The notes beneath the pieces were generated by a model that was given only the letters and a program-made list of their open reading frames with translations, was not told where the DNA came from and did not search any database. This document shows positions 36,429 through 43,469 of a stretch of DNA of 64,000 nucleotides, in pieces. Positions within the stretch are counted from its first letter, which is position 1; every line of letters starts with the position of its first letter. Origin of the DNA: Acidovorax sp. 210-6 (GTDB lineage Bacteria; Pseudomonadota; Gammaproteobacteria; Burkholderiales; Burkholderiaceae_C); assembly GCF_010020825.1 (NCBI RefSeq), contig NZ_JAACJE010000001.1, forward strand, positions 3,472,001-3,536,000, in the 5' to 3' direction. The position numbers were made by a program, and so were the translations under genes.

Positions 36429-37200
36429 GCCGAGCGACAACACCGTGCGCCTGGCCAAGCGCCTGGCGGCCGAGCACAGCCTCTCGCGCAGCACCGCCGA
36501 ACAGTACATCGAGGGCGGCTGGGTCAGCGTCGATGGCCAGGTGGTGGAGCTGCCCGGCGCGCGCGTCGCGCCGCAGCAGCGCGTGGAACTGGCGCCGGAC
36601 GCCAGCCTGCTGGAGCTCACCCCCGTCACCCTGCTGCTGCACAAGCCGCCGGGCTACGAGGCCGGGCTGGGGCTGGAGGCCGGCGCGGCAGCGCACGGCA
36701 GCCGCAGCCAGGGCGCGCCCTCCGCCCTCACGCTGCTGAACGCGCAGAGCCACCTGCCCGAGGACGCCGCAGGCATCCGCGTGCTGCTGCGCCACTTCAA
36801 ACAGCTGGAATGCTTCACGCCGCTGCCCACGCCGGCCAGCGGGCTGGTGGTCTATACGCAGGACAAGCGCATCGCGCGCAAGCTGCAGGAGGACATCGAG
36901 ACGCTGGAGCAGGAGTGCATCGTCGAGGTGGCGGGCCAGATCGCCGACAACGGCCTGAAAAAGCTCTGCCACGGCCTCTCGTTCAACGGCCGGCCGCTGC
37001 CCCCCATCAAGGTGAGCTGGCAAAACGAAACCAAGCTGCGCTTCGCGCTCAAGGGCATACGCCCTGGGCAGATTCCGGCCATGTGCGAGGCCGTGGGCCT
37101 GCAGGTGCTGGCCATCAAACGCATCCGCCTCGGCCGCGTGCCGCTGGCCAAGGTGCCCGAGGGGCAGTGGCGCTATCTTCAACCTTGGGAGAAGTTCTGA
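36421..37200 (+). CDS. Pseudouridine-synthase-like RNA-binding protein lacking the catalytic Asp
   Basis: 259 residues. N-terminal S4 RNA-binding domain (LAKRLAAEHSLSRSTAEQYI, GGWVSVDGQVVELPG) followed by an RsuA/RluB/E/F-type fold (LLLHKPPGYE, ASGLVVYTQDKR, EQECIVEVAGQI, IRPGQIPAMCEAVGLQVLAI, IRLGRVPL). The active-site loop, usually RLD-x-x-[TS]-x-GL, reads PLPTPASGL, so the catalytic Asp is Pro here. It is either inactive and RNA-binding only, or the Asp is elsewhere. Translationally coupled to the Nudix fusion gene (ATG 36421 inside its last codons). Confidence 0.85.
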   Translation: MTEPSDNTVRLAKRLAAEHSLSRSTAEQYIEGGWVSVDGQVVELPGARVAPQQRVELAPDASLLELTPVTLLLHKPPGYEAGLGLEAGAAAHGSRSQGAPSALTLLNAQSHLPEDAAGIRVLLRHFKQLECFTPLPTPASGLVVYTQDKRIARKLQEDIETLEQECIVEVAGQIADNGLKKLCHGLSFNGRPLPPIKVSWQNETKLRFALKGIRPGQIPAMCEAVGLQVLAIKRIRLGRVPLAKVPEGQWRYLQPWEKF

Positions 37201-37313
37201 CACCCCCTGTGGCGCTGCGCGCCTTCCCCCCTCTCTCGGCTTCGCCGTGAGGGGGGACGCCCCCAGCGCGGCGGGGCGGCCCTTGCGCGGGGGCCGCTGG
37301 CCTGGGCCGTGGC
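37201..37313 (+). repeat. Family B repeat (copy 3), 3' of the pseudouridine-synthase-like gene
   Basis: Begins directly at the stop codon: CACCCCCTGTGGCGC, CCCCCC..GGGGGG hairpin around TCTCTCGGCTTCGCCGTGAG, ACGCCCCCAGCGCGGCGGGG, GCGGCCCTTGCGCGGGGGCC. Together with copy 1 and copy 4 it is of the shorter subtype. The rest of the 225-nt gap to the next gene (37314-37425) shows no gene. Confidence 0.87.
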
Positions 37314-37425
37314 AGCACCATCAAAAACCATAGCTAACCGCGCTGTGGACACAAGCGCTGCGGGCGCTTTCAGATCAAAATTCACACGCCACTGCTACAC
37401 TGCCCGGCCATCCTGGAGGGAGACC

Positions 37426-38694
37426 ATGGAACACCCACCCCGCAGCAACGCATCGGCGCAGGCGGCACCCTTGGAGTCAGCAGCGATCGACGCCCACCCG
37501 TTGGAGTTTTCCGGCCGCGGTGGGGAGTATTTCCGTGTCTGGATCGTCAACGTACTGCTCAGCATCGTGACGCTGGGCCTGTACACCCCCTGGGCGCGCA
37601 GGCGCACGGTGCAGTATTTCTATGGCCACACGCTGGTGGCCGACAGCCCACTGGAATTCACGGCGCCGCAGCGCAAGATGGTGACGGGTTTTGTGCTGCT
37701 GGTCCTGCTCACGCTGGCCTATAACATCGCCGTGGACACTGGGCAAGACACGGCCGTGGCCTTGCTGCTGCTGGGCGGCGCAGTGCTGGCGCCCTACCTA
37801 TGGGCCAGCGCCATGCGGTTTCGGTTGGGCAACACGCGCTGGCGCGGGCTGCGCCTGCGGTTTGCGGCAAGCTGGCGCGAGGTGTACAGCGCCAGTTGGC
37901 CGGTGTTTGCCATTGCGTTGGTGTGGATTGGGGTGGTGTTCGGGCTGCGCTGGGTGGCCCCCGAGCTGGCCCAGGCCCTGGACGGCGCCACCCCCGACGG
38001 CGACGAAAAGAGCAGCGCCATGCCCGCGCTGCCACCGGCGCTGTGGGCCTTGCTGCTGCTGGGCGTGGTGCTGTCGCTGCTGTGCTTCATTCGGCTGGAA
38101 TACAACTACCAGAGCCTGCTGGTGCTGCGCACCCACCTGGGCGCCGAGGCCGGACGCTGGAAGCCGGTGTACATGGATTTCGTCAAGATCTGGCTGGCCA
38201 CGGTGGGGGTGTTCCTGCTGTGCTTGCTGGGCATGGTGGCACTGGTGACGCTGGCGGCGGGGGGCTCGGTGGCGCTGCTGGCGGGCCTGGGCAAGAACGC
38301 CGGGGTGTGGGTGTTCTTCCTGTTGCTGTTCGGCTTTTTTGCACTGTTCATGCTCTTGCTGCTGGCCTCGGCACCGGCACGCGCCTACCGCGAGGCGCGC
38401 ATGTTCCTGCTGCAATGGAACAACATCGGCGTGAGCCAGGTGGCCCGCTTTCGCTGCACGCTGAGTGTGCGCGGGTTTGTCTGGCTGCGCGTGCGCAACC
38501 TGCTGCTCACGCTGCTGACGCTGGGTTTTTACCGGCCCTTTGCGCGGGTGAGCGAGTACGCCATGAAGCTTGAATCGGTCACGCTGCACGTCAAAGGGGG
38601 CGTGGACCAGCTGGCAGGCCAAATGCTGCGCCACCAGGAGGGCGGGCTGGGCGATGCGCTGGCCGATGCGGCGGGGCTGGACCTGATCGGGTGA
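37426..38694 (+). CDS. YjgN-like (DUF898) polytopic membrane protein
   Basis: 422 residues. GGAGGG 5 nt upstream of ATG 37426 sets the start. About seven to eight hydrophobic segments; the repeated signature L-x-x-x-TLG-[LF]-Y-x-P-[WF]-AR occurs twice (LLSIVTLGLYTPWARRRT and LLLTLLTLGFYRPFARVSEY), as is characteristic of YjgN/DUF898. The function of this family is unknown. Followed by a family B repeat and the M48 peptidase gene. Confidence 0.87.
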   Translation: MEHPPRSNASAQAAPLESAAIDAHPLEFSGRGGEYFRVWIVNVLLSIVTLGLYTPWARRRTVQYFYGHTLVADSPLEFTAPQRKMVTGFVLLVLLTLAYNIAVDTGQDTAVALLLLGGAVLAPYLWASAMRFRLGNTRWRGLRLRFAASWREVYSASWPVFAIALVWIGVVFGLRWVAPELAQALDGATPDGDEKSSAMPALPPALWALLLLGVVLSLLCFIRLEYNYQSLLVLRTHLGAEAGRWKPVYMDFVKIWLATVGVFLLCLLGMVALVTLAAGGSVALLAGLGKNAGVWVFFLLLFGFFALFMLLLLASAPARAYREARMFLLQWNNIGVSQVARFRCTLSVRGFVWLRVRNLLLTLLTLGFYRPFARVSEYAMKLESVTLHVKGGVDQLAGQMLRHQEGGLGDALADAAGLDLIG

Positions 38695-38700
38695 TCACGA

Positions 38701-38828
38701 ACACCCCCCTGAGCGGCTGCGCCGCTTCCCCCCGCTCTCGCAGCGCTATGCGCTGCGGGCAGGGGAACGCCCCCAGCGCGGCGGGGCGGCCCTTGCGCGG
38801 GGGCCACTGGGCTGGGCCGCGCCAGTTT
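38701..38828 (+). repeat. Family B repeat (copy 4), between the YjgN-like gene and the M48 peptidase
   Basis: Starts about 8 nt after the stop at 38694 with ACCCCCCTGAGCGGCTGCGC; hairpin around GCTCTCGCAGCGCTATGCGC; ACGCCCCCAGCGCGGCGGGG; GGCCCTTGCGCGGGGGCC; GGGCTGGGCCGCGCCAG. Near-identical blocks to copies 3 and 5. Confidence 0.87.
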
Positions 38829-38863
38829 TTGGGGCTGGAGTGCTTTGTCGAGGAGACCACCCG

Positions 38864-40051
38864 TTGAATGCATCTCAGGAATCTACCGTCGCACCCGGCG
38901 ATCTGCTCCCGGGACGCTGGTTTGACGGACGCAGCAGCCAGGCGCGGCCGGTGCTGGTGGGCTTGCGGGCCACGGCCCGGGGGCCGTCGCTGCACCTGCA
39001 TCCGCTGTCGGCACCGGGCGCGGCGCCGGTAGTGTTTGCCCACCAGGACGTGGGCTGGCCCGAGGCCTGGAATGCGCGCCGCCCCCAGGCACGCGTGGTG
39101 GTGGACCTGCGCGATCACGGCAGCCTGGAAATCGACGCCGTGTCTGCCTGGCACGCGGCCCTGGCCGCAGCGGGCGCGCGCCCCGGCCTGGCCCAGCGCA
39201 TGCAGACGCGCTGGAGCGTGCTGCTGGCCGTGCTGCTGGCCGCTGCCATCGGCCTGACCCTGTTCTACCGCTATGGCACACCGTGGATGGCCACGCAGCT
39301 CACGCGCTGGGTGCCCGTGGGCTGGGAAGCCGCGCTGGCCGACCAAGGCCTGCGGCAGATGGACGATGGCCTGCTCAAGCCGAGCAAGCTGCCACCCGAG
39401 CGCCAGGCGCAGCTGCGTGCACGTTTTGATGCGCTGGCCGGGCAGATCCCGCCCGCGCTGCAGCGCTACCCCGGCTACGCACCGCGGCTGCAGCTGGAAT
39501 TCCGCTCCGGCCTGGGCGCCAACGCCTTTGCCCTGCCCGGCGGGCAGGTGGTGATGACCGATGGCCTGGTGCAGGCGGCCGCCAAGCAGGGCCTGGACGA
39601 CGACGCGCTGGTGGGCGTGCTGGCGCACGAGATCGGCCATATGGTGCACCGCCACACCACGCGCATGGTCGTGGAGCAAGGCGTGCTGCAAATGGGCCTG
39701 GGGCTGGCACTGGGCGATGTGTCGGGCGTGCTCTCCACGGGCGGCGCGCTGCTCACCGGGCTGCACTACCGGCGCAACCATGAGCGCGAGGCCGACTGCT
39801 TTGCCATCGGCCTGATGCGCCACGCCGCCCTGCCCACGGCGCCCATGGGCACGCTGCTGCTGGCCATCGCGCACGACGAGGACGACGCTGAAGGCAGCCA
39901 GAAGTCCGGCGCGAGCCAGCCCGCGCCCCAAAAGCAGGGCAAGGCCGAAGCCGCGCACCCGATCTGGTCGCTGCTGAGCAGCCACCCCGACACGGTGGAG
40001 CGCGCCCACGCGCTGCAGCAGGGGCAGTCGCCCCATTGCTCAGCGCTGTGA
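38864..40051 (+). CDS. Membrane-anchored M48-family metallopeptidase
   Basis: 395 residues. GAGGAG at 38850-38855 fits the TTG start at 38864; the earlier GTG 38840 lacks a ribosome site. An N-terminal soluble domain (about 1-110), one membrane segment (SVLLAVLLAAAIGLTLFYRY, about 115-135), then the peptidase: FALPGGQVVMTDGLV, the zinc motif HEIGHMVHRH and the downstream Glu in NHEREADCFAIG. A C-terminal SSHPDTVERAHAL is typical. Probable inner-membrane/periplasmic protease with an unusual N-terminal domain. Confidence 0.88.
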   Translation: MNASQESTVAPGDLLPGRWFDGRSSQARPVLVGLRATARGPSLHLHPLSAPGAAPVVFAHQDVGWPEAWNARRPQARVVVDLRDHGSLEIDAVSAWHAALAAAGARPGLAQRMQTRWSVLLAVLLAAAIGLTLFYRYGTPWMATQLTRWVPVGWEAALADQGLRQMDDGLLKPSKLPPERQAQLRARFDALAGQIPPALQRYPGYAPRLQLEFRSGLGANAFALPGGQVVMTDGLVQAAAKQGLDDDALVGVLAHEIGHMVHRHTTRMVVEQGVLQMGLGLALGDVSGVLSTGGALLTGLHYRRNHEREADCFAIGLMRHAALPTAPMGTLLLAIAHDEDDAEGSQKSGASQPAPQKQGKAEAAHPIWSLLSSHPDTVERAHALQQGQSPHCSAL

Positions 40052-40054
40052 CAC

Positions 40055-40110
40055 ATCAAAAATGAGAGCTGCCAGCGCTTGCCCCATAAGCGTTGGAGCC
40101 ATTTTTGGCT
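40055..40110. repeat. Family A interspersed repeat between the M48 peptidase and rnpB
   Basis: TCAAAAATGAGAGCTGCCAG, CGCTTGCCCCATAAGCG and GGAGCCATTTTTGGC. AGCGCTT..AAGCG can pair. It is the reverse-orientation relative of the dapF copy. Intergenic, directly after the peptidase stop and next to the 3' end of rnpB. Confidence 0.75.
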
Positions 40111-40120
40111 AAAAAAGTGT

Positions 40121-40484
40121 GAAGCGCGCCGATAAGCCGGATTCTGTGCACTGCGGTTGCCCGCAGCGTGACCGCCATTACTCTGGGCCGGGGGTCGCCC
40201 ACCCGGCTCGATGCTACCTACCCGCCAGCTCTCCCTGCGGATCCACAAGGTCGAGAGAGGTCGCCCTGCTCCCGTGGCTGGCCTACTTGGTATTGCTGCG
40301 CGTAGAGATTGCCCGTTTCACCCCCAGTGGTCTGCCTTGCGGCACTCCCCCGGGACTCGTCTCTGTTGCTCTGATCCTCACCTCACGGTGGGCAGCCGTT
40401 AGCTGCTACGCTGTCCTGTGCAGTCCGGACGTTCCTCCAGTGCCTGGTTTCCCAGATTGCACCAGCGGCGGTCTGGCGCGCTTC
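40121..40484 (-). ncRNA. rnpB: RNase P RNA, class A
   Basis: Catalytic RNA that matures tRNA 5' ends. On the minus strand it opens with GAAGCGCGCCAGACCGCCGC and closes with GAATCCGGCTTATCGGCGCG; the two ends (GAAGCGCGCC and GGCGCGCTTC) pair as P1. Conserved class A segments are visible: GAGGAACGTCCGGACTGCAC (CR-I), CAGAGCAACAGAGA, GGGGTGAAACGG and GGTAGGTAGCATC. A run of six T follows the 3' end (40111-40116), fitting intrinsic termination. Ends are approximate to a few nt. Confidence 0.96.
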
Positions 40485-40542
40485 ACGGGCGTGATTATCC
40501 CAGACCGGCGGGACGCCACGGCGCCTGGCAGATACTTGCACC

Positions 40543-41148
40543 ATGACCGCAGCCCACTCCCACTTCGACACCGCCGCCCGCGACTGGGACCAGCGCCCCA
40601 TGTCCCAACAACTGGGCGCCGTGCCGCCGCGCCTGCTGGCGCATTTGCCCCTGGCCCCCACCGACCATGTGCTGGACTTTGGCGCGGGCACCGGCCTGCT
40701 GGCCACTCAAATCGCACCCCTGGTGGAGCAGGTCACGGCGCTGGACATGTCTGGCGCCATGCTGCAGGTGCTGGCCGACAAGGGCTTTGCCAACATCACA
40801 CCGCACCAGGGCGACATCTTTGCCGGCCTGCCGGGGCGCTACCACGCCATCGTCAGCTGTATGGCCCTGCACCATGTGGCCGACACCACCGCACTGATGC
40901 AGGCCTTTGCCAGCGCCCTGCACCCCGGCGGGCGCGTGGCCCTGGTCGATCTGTACCAAGAAGACGGCAGCTTTCACGGCGACAACGAAGCCAAGGGCGT
41001 GCACCACTTCGGCTTTGCCCCCCAGGCCCTGCAGGCACAGGCCGAGCACGCAGGCCTGCGGGACGTGGCGTTCACCGAAATCCTGCGCATGCAGCACCGC
41101 AATGGGCGGGAGTACCCCTTGTTCTTGATGACGGCGCGCAAGCCCTGA
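40543..41148 (+). CDS. Class I SAM-dependent methyltransferase (UbiE/Methyltransf_11 type)
   Basis: 201 residues. SAM-binding motif I VLDFGAGTGLLA (about 44-55), motif II acidic ALDMSGAM, and LHPGGRVALVDLY (motif III). The HHVADTTALM segment is typical of small-molecule methyltransferases of this group. The substrate cannot be told. It stands alone, converging with rtcR (stops 6 nt apart). Confidence 0.88.
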   Translation: MTAAHSHFDTAARDWDQRPMSQQLGAVPPRLLAHLPLAPTDHVLDFGAGTGLLATQIAPLVEQVTALDMSGAMLQVLADKGFANITPHQGDIFAGLPGRYHAIVSCMALHHVADTTALMQAFASALHPGGRVALVDLYQEDGSFHGDNEAKGVHHFGFAPQALQAQAEHAGLRDVAFTEILRMQHRNGREYPLFLMTARKP

Positions 41149-41154
41149 CGCAGC

Positions 41155-42768
41155 TCACGCGCCCGCCACTTGCTCCCACGTCAGCCCAAACCGCGCCAGG
41201 TACTTGCGCAGGCGGTCTGCATCGTTGACCACGGAGCGCTGCGTGCGCGAGGCCTGGAACAGCACCCGCCCGGCATCCGACAGGCTGCGCGCACGCCGGC
41301 ACACCCCGGCCACGGCCTGCAGTTGCAGGCGGTCAAACAGGTCCATGGCATCCCACACCGCGTCGCCCACCAAGGCCTGCAGCGCCGCTTCGCCATCGGG
41401 TGCAGTGGCAGCCCCCACGCCCTGCGGTTGCCATAGCCAGCGCAGCCGTGCCACTTCGGCCTGCACCAGCGATTCGCCAATGCGGCCTGCTTCTGCCAGC
41501 GTGGCCAGCCGGGTCACACTGGCGGCCAGGTCGCGAAAGTTGCCGCTCCACAGGGCCTCGGGGCCCGTGGCAAAGCGCAGGTACGCGGCCTTGGCCTCTT
41601 TGGTGAACCGCACCGCGCCGCCCAGCTCGGCGGCCACGCGCATAAGCAGGTAGTCCACATTGGGCTCGATGTCCTCGGGCCGCTGCGCCAGGCCGGGCAG
41701 CACATAGCTCCACAGGTTGATGCGCGCAAACAGGTCTTCGCGGAAGCGCCCGGCCGCCACCTCGGTGCGCAGGTCGCGGTTAGTACCCGCCACCAGCTGA
41801 AAGTCGCTCTCCACCTCACAGTCGCTGCCCATGGGGTAGAAGCGCTTTTCTTCCACGGCCTTGAGCAGCATCGCCTGCTCGTCCAGGCCCAGCTCGCCTA
41901 TTTCGTCGAGGAACAGCACACCCTGGTGCGCCGCACGCAGCAGGCCGGGCCGGTCAGCCGCCGCACCCGTGAAGGCGCCCTTCTTGTGGCCAAACAGGGT
42001 GGATGCCGCTCCGTCACCGCGCAGCGTGGCGCAGTTCACTTCGACGAACTCGCCTGCCACCTGGTGGCGGGCTTTCTTCAGCTCAAACATGCGCCGCGCC
42101 AGATGCGACTTGCCGGCGCCCGTGGGCCCGGTGAACAGGATGGGCGCACGCGAGCGCACGGCCACGCGCTCCACCTCGTCGATCAGTCCGTTGAAGCGCG
42201 CATTGCGCGTGGCAATGCCGCTTTTCAAGAACTGCACCGCATCGCGCTGCTCTGCGCCAAAGCGCTGGGCAATCACGTCGTAGCGCGAGAGATCCAAGTC
42301 GATCAGCGCAATGCTGCCGGGGTTGCCCGCCTGCTGGCGCTTCGGGGGCGAAGTCTGCGCCAGCACGCCCGGAATACGGCGCGACTCCACCAGCAAGAAC
42401 AGGCAGATCTGCGCTACGTGCGTACCCGTGGTGATGTGCGTCCAGTACTCCTCGCGCTCGGTGTCGAAGCGGTAAGCCTGCGTCCAGTCAAAGAGCTGGG
42501 CATACACCTCGCCAAAGTCCCACGGGTCGGCAATGGGCATGGGCACCAGGTTCACCGTGGTCTCGGGCGAGGCAAGAGCCATGTCGGCCTGCACGAGCTG
42601 AGCCAGGTCTTGGTGCGCAAGGGTGTAGAGCAGCTCCAGCCGATCAATCACCACGTCTTCGTGCTGCACCAGCGACACGGTGGGGCGCCACTTCTCCCAC
42701 CGCCCCGCGCCCCGGCCGGAGTCAAGCTGCGTGCCCAGAAAGCCGATCACCACCTTGTTTTTACGCAT
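41155..42768 (-). CDS. rtcR: RtcR, sigma-54-dependent activator of the RNA-repair operon
   Basis: 537 residues from ATG 42768 (MRKNKVVIGFLGTQLDSG); a TTG three codons upstream is less likely. An N-terminal RtcR/CARF-like sensory domain (about 1-180) precedes the AAA+ sigma-54 activator domain with FTGPTGAGKSHLARRM (Walker A), the sigma-54-contacting GAFTGA in GHKKGAFTGAAADRPG, LFLDEIGELGLDEQ (Walker B), and a C-terminal DNA-binding region. In other bacteria the CARF domain senses RNA ends or tRNA fragments and turns on rtcBA. It is transcribed away from the RNA-slipin-rtcB operon it should control. Confidence 0.95.
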   Translation of the reverse strand: MRKNKVVIGFLGTQLDSGRGAGRWEKWRPTVSLVQHEDVVIDRLELLYTLAHQDLAQLVQADMALASPETTVNLVPMPIADPWDFGEVYAQLFDWTQAYRFDTEREEYWTHITTGTHVAQICLFLLVESRRIPGVLAQTSPPKRQQAGNPGSIALIDLDLSRYDVIAQRFGAEQRDAVQFLKSGIATRNARFNGLIDEVERVAVRSRAPILFTGPTGAGKSHLARRMFELKKARHQVAGEFVEVNCATLRGDGAASTLFGHKKGAFTGAAADRPGLLRAAHQGVLFLDEIGELGLDEQAMLLKAVEEKRFYPMGSDCEVESDFQLVAGTNRDLRTEVAAGRFREDLFARINLWSYVLPGLAQRPEDIEPNVDYLLMRVAAELGGAVRFTKEAKAAYLRFATGPEALWSGNFRDLAASVTRLATLAEAGRIGESLVQAEVARLRWLWQPQGVGAATAPDGEAALQALVGDAVWDAMDLFDRLQLQAVAGVCRRARSLSDAGRVLFQASRTQRSVVNDADRLRKYLARFGLTWEQVAGA

Positions 42769-42825
42769 AGATATCAATCTATTTATTTAGTTTTAATTCT
42801 AGTATTCCCACATCACATAAATCAA

Positions 42826-42847
42826 AAGAATCCCTTTCAGGATTTTC
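42826..42847. promoter_or_regulatory. Candidate RtcR upstream activator site
   Basis: AATCC (42829-42833) and GGATT (42840-42844) form an inverted repeat in an AT-rich stretch, with flanking AAG/TTTC extending partial symmetry. It lies about 55-75 nt upstream of the -24 element, as expected for an enhancer site of a sigma-54 activator. The RtcR motif for this group is unknown to me, so this is inference. Confidence 0.4.
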
Positions 42848-42898
42848 TATCCATTCAAATCAACAAGTTACAAACCAGCGACACCCTAGCCACCCACC

Positions 42899-42914
42899 TG
42901 GCACGCATCTGGCA
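42899..42914 (+). promoter_or_regulatory. Sigma-54 (-24/-12) promoter of the RNA-slipin-rtcB operon
   Basis: TGGCACGCATCTGGCA matches the consensus TGGCACG-N4-TTGC[AT] with the invariant GG (42900-42901) and GC (42912-42913) exactly 10 nt apart. Transcription should begin near 42925, about 545 nt before the slipin-like start codon. It fits the divergent sigma-54 activator gene rtcR. Confidence 0.85.
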
Positions 42915-43469
42915 ATAGACAAGGCATCCAGCGCAAGCGGTGACCGCTCACAGGCCGGGGTTGGGACAGAAGTCCGCCCCGCCGGTGCCGGAAATCCGGG
43001 ACCTTCGGGCCCTGTCGATGCCCTGCATGCCGCACACCGCAAACACTGGATGACGGCACGGCCGCAGTAGCCACTCCGAAAGGACGTGCCTGGTGCGACT
43101 CCAGGCGTGTCACCACTGGTAGCTCAGTCTGGTAGAGCCCCGCCGAAAGGCGGTTGTCGCAGGTTCGATTCCTGCCCACGGTCGCAAGACCTTGATTGGA
43201 AGTACCGGTCGAAAGACCACCCGCCGAACGCGGGGAGCGGCCCCAGGGTTGCGTTTATCTAGACGCCGCCGCAAGACCCCGCCCCGTCAGCCGGTGGCGG
43301 TTTGTGCCAGCACCGGGCACAGCCCGCGCCCGCAGCCAGCCACGCTGCCGCCCCGCCTGCGGGGCAGCAGACAAGGCGCACTGCAGGGCCCTGGCTGTGC
43401 CCCCTGGCACCCCGCCATCGCTGTAACGGCAACCCGATACGACAACAAAGAAGAGAGAGAGGAAAAGAG
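42915..43469 (+). other. Long structured 5' leader of the slipin-rtcB operon
   Basis: About 545 nt with no convincing gene, dense in stable hairpins. Besides the tRNA-like part annotated separately there are: GGG-A-CC(UUCG)GG-CCC at 42998-43012; TCC(GAAA)GGA near 43075-43084; CCCGC(CGAAC)GCGGG at 43220-43234; and CTGC-cg-CCCCGC-ct-GCGGGG-ca-GCAG at 43345-43370. The 701-nt interval 42769-43469 as a whole therefore holds the rtcR promoter region, the sigma-54 promoter and this leader. Confidence 0.7.
43084..43218 (+). ncRNA. tRNA-like structured RNA, candidate Y RNA (YrlA-like)
   Basis: A 10-bp hairpin (43084-43110, core GCCTGG/CCAGGC) is followed by a tRNA mimic. T120-A121 occupy positions 8-9; the D arm is GCTC(122-125)/GAGC(135-138) with GG in the loop; CCGCC-GAAA-GGCGG (140-153) replaces the anticodon arm and has no anticodon; TTGTC is the variable loop; the T arm is GCAGG-TTCGATT-CCTGC (159-175), all numbered as 43xxx. 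Two GNRA hairpins follow: GGTC-GCAA-GACC (180-191) and GGTC-GAAA-GACC (207-218). A 7-bp acceptor stem does not form and there is no CCA, so it is not a tRNA. YrlA RNAs of rtc operons carry such a tRNA-like module. Ends are approximate. Confidence 0.75.

Noticed and set aside
43113-43182. A functional tRNA gene
   Set aside because: D and T arms fit, but the anticodon arm is a GAAA-tetraloop stem without an anticodon loop, the 7-bp acceptor stem does not pair, and there is no CCA or discriminator context.
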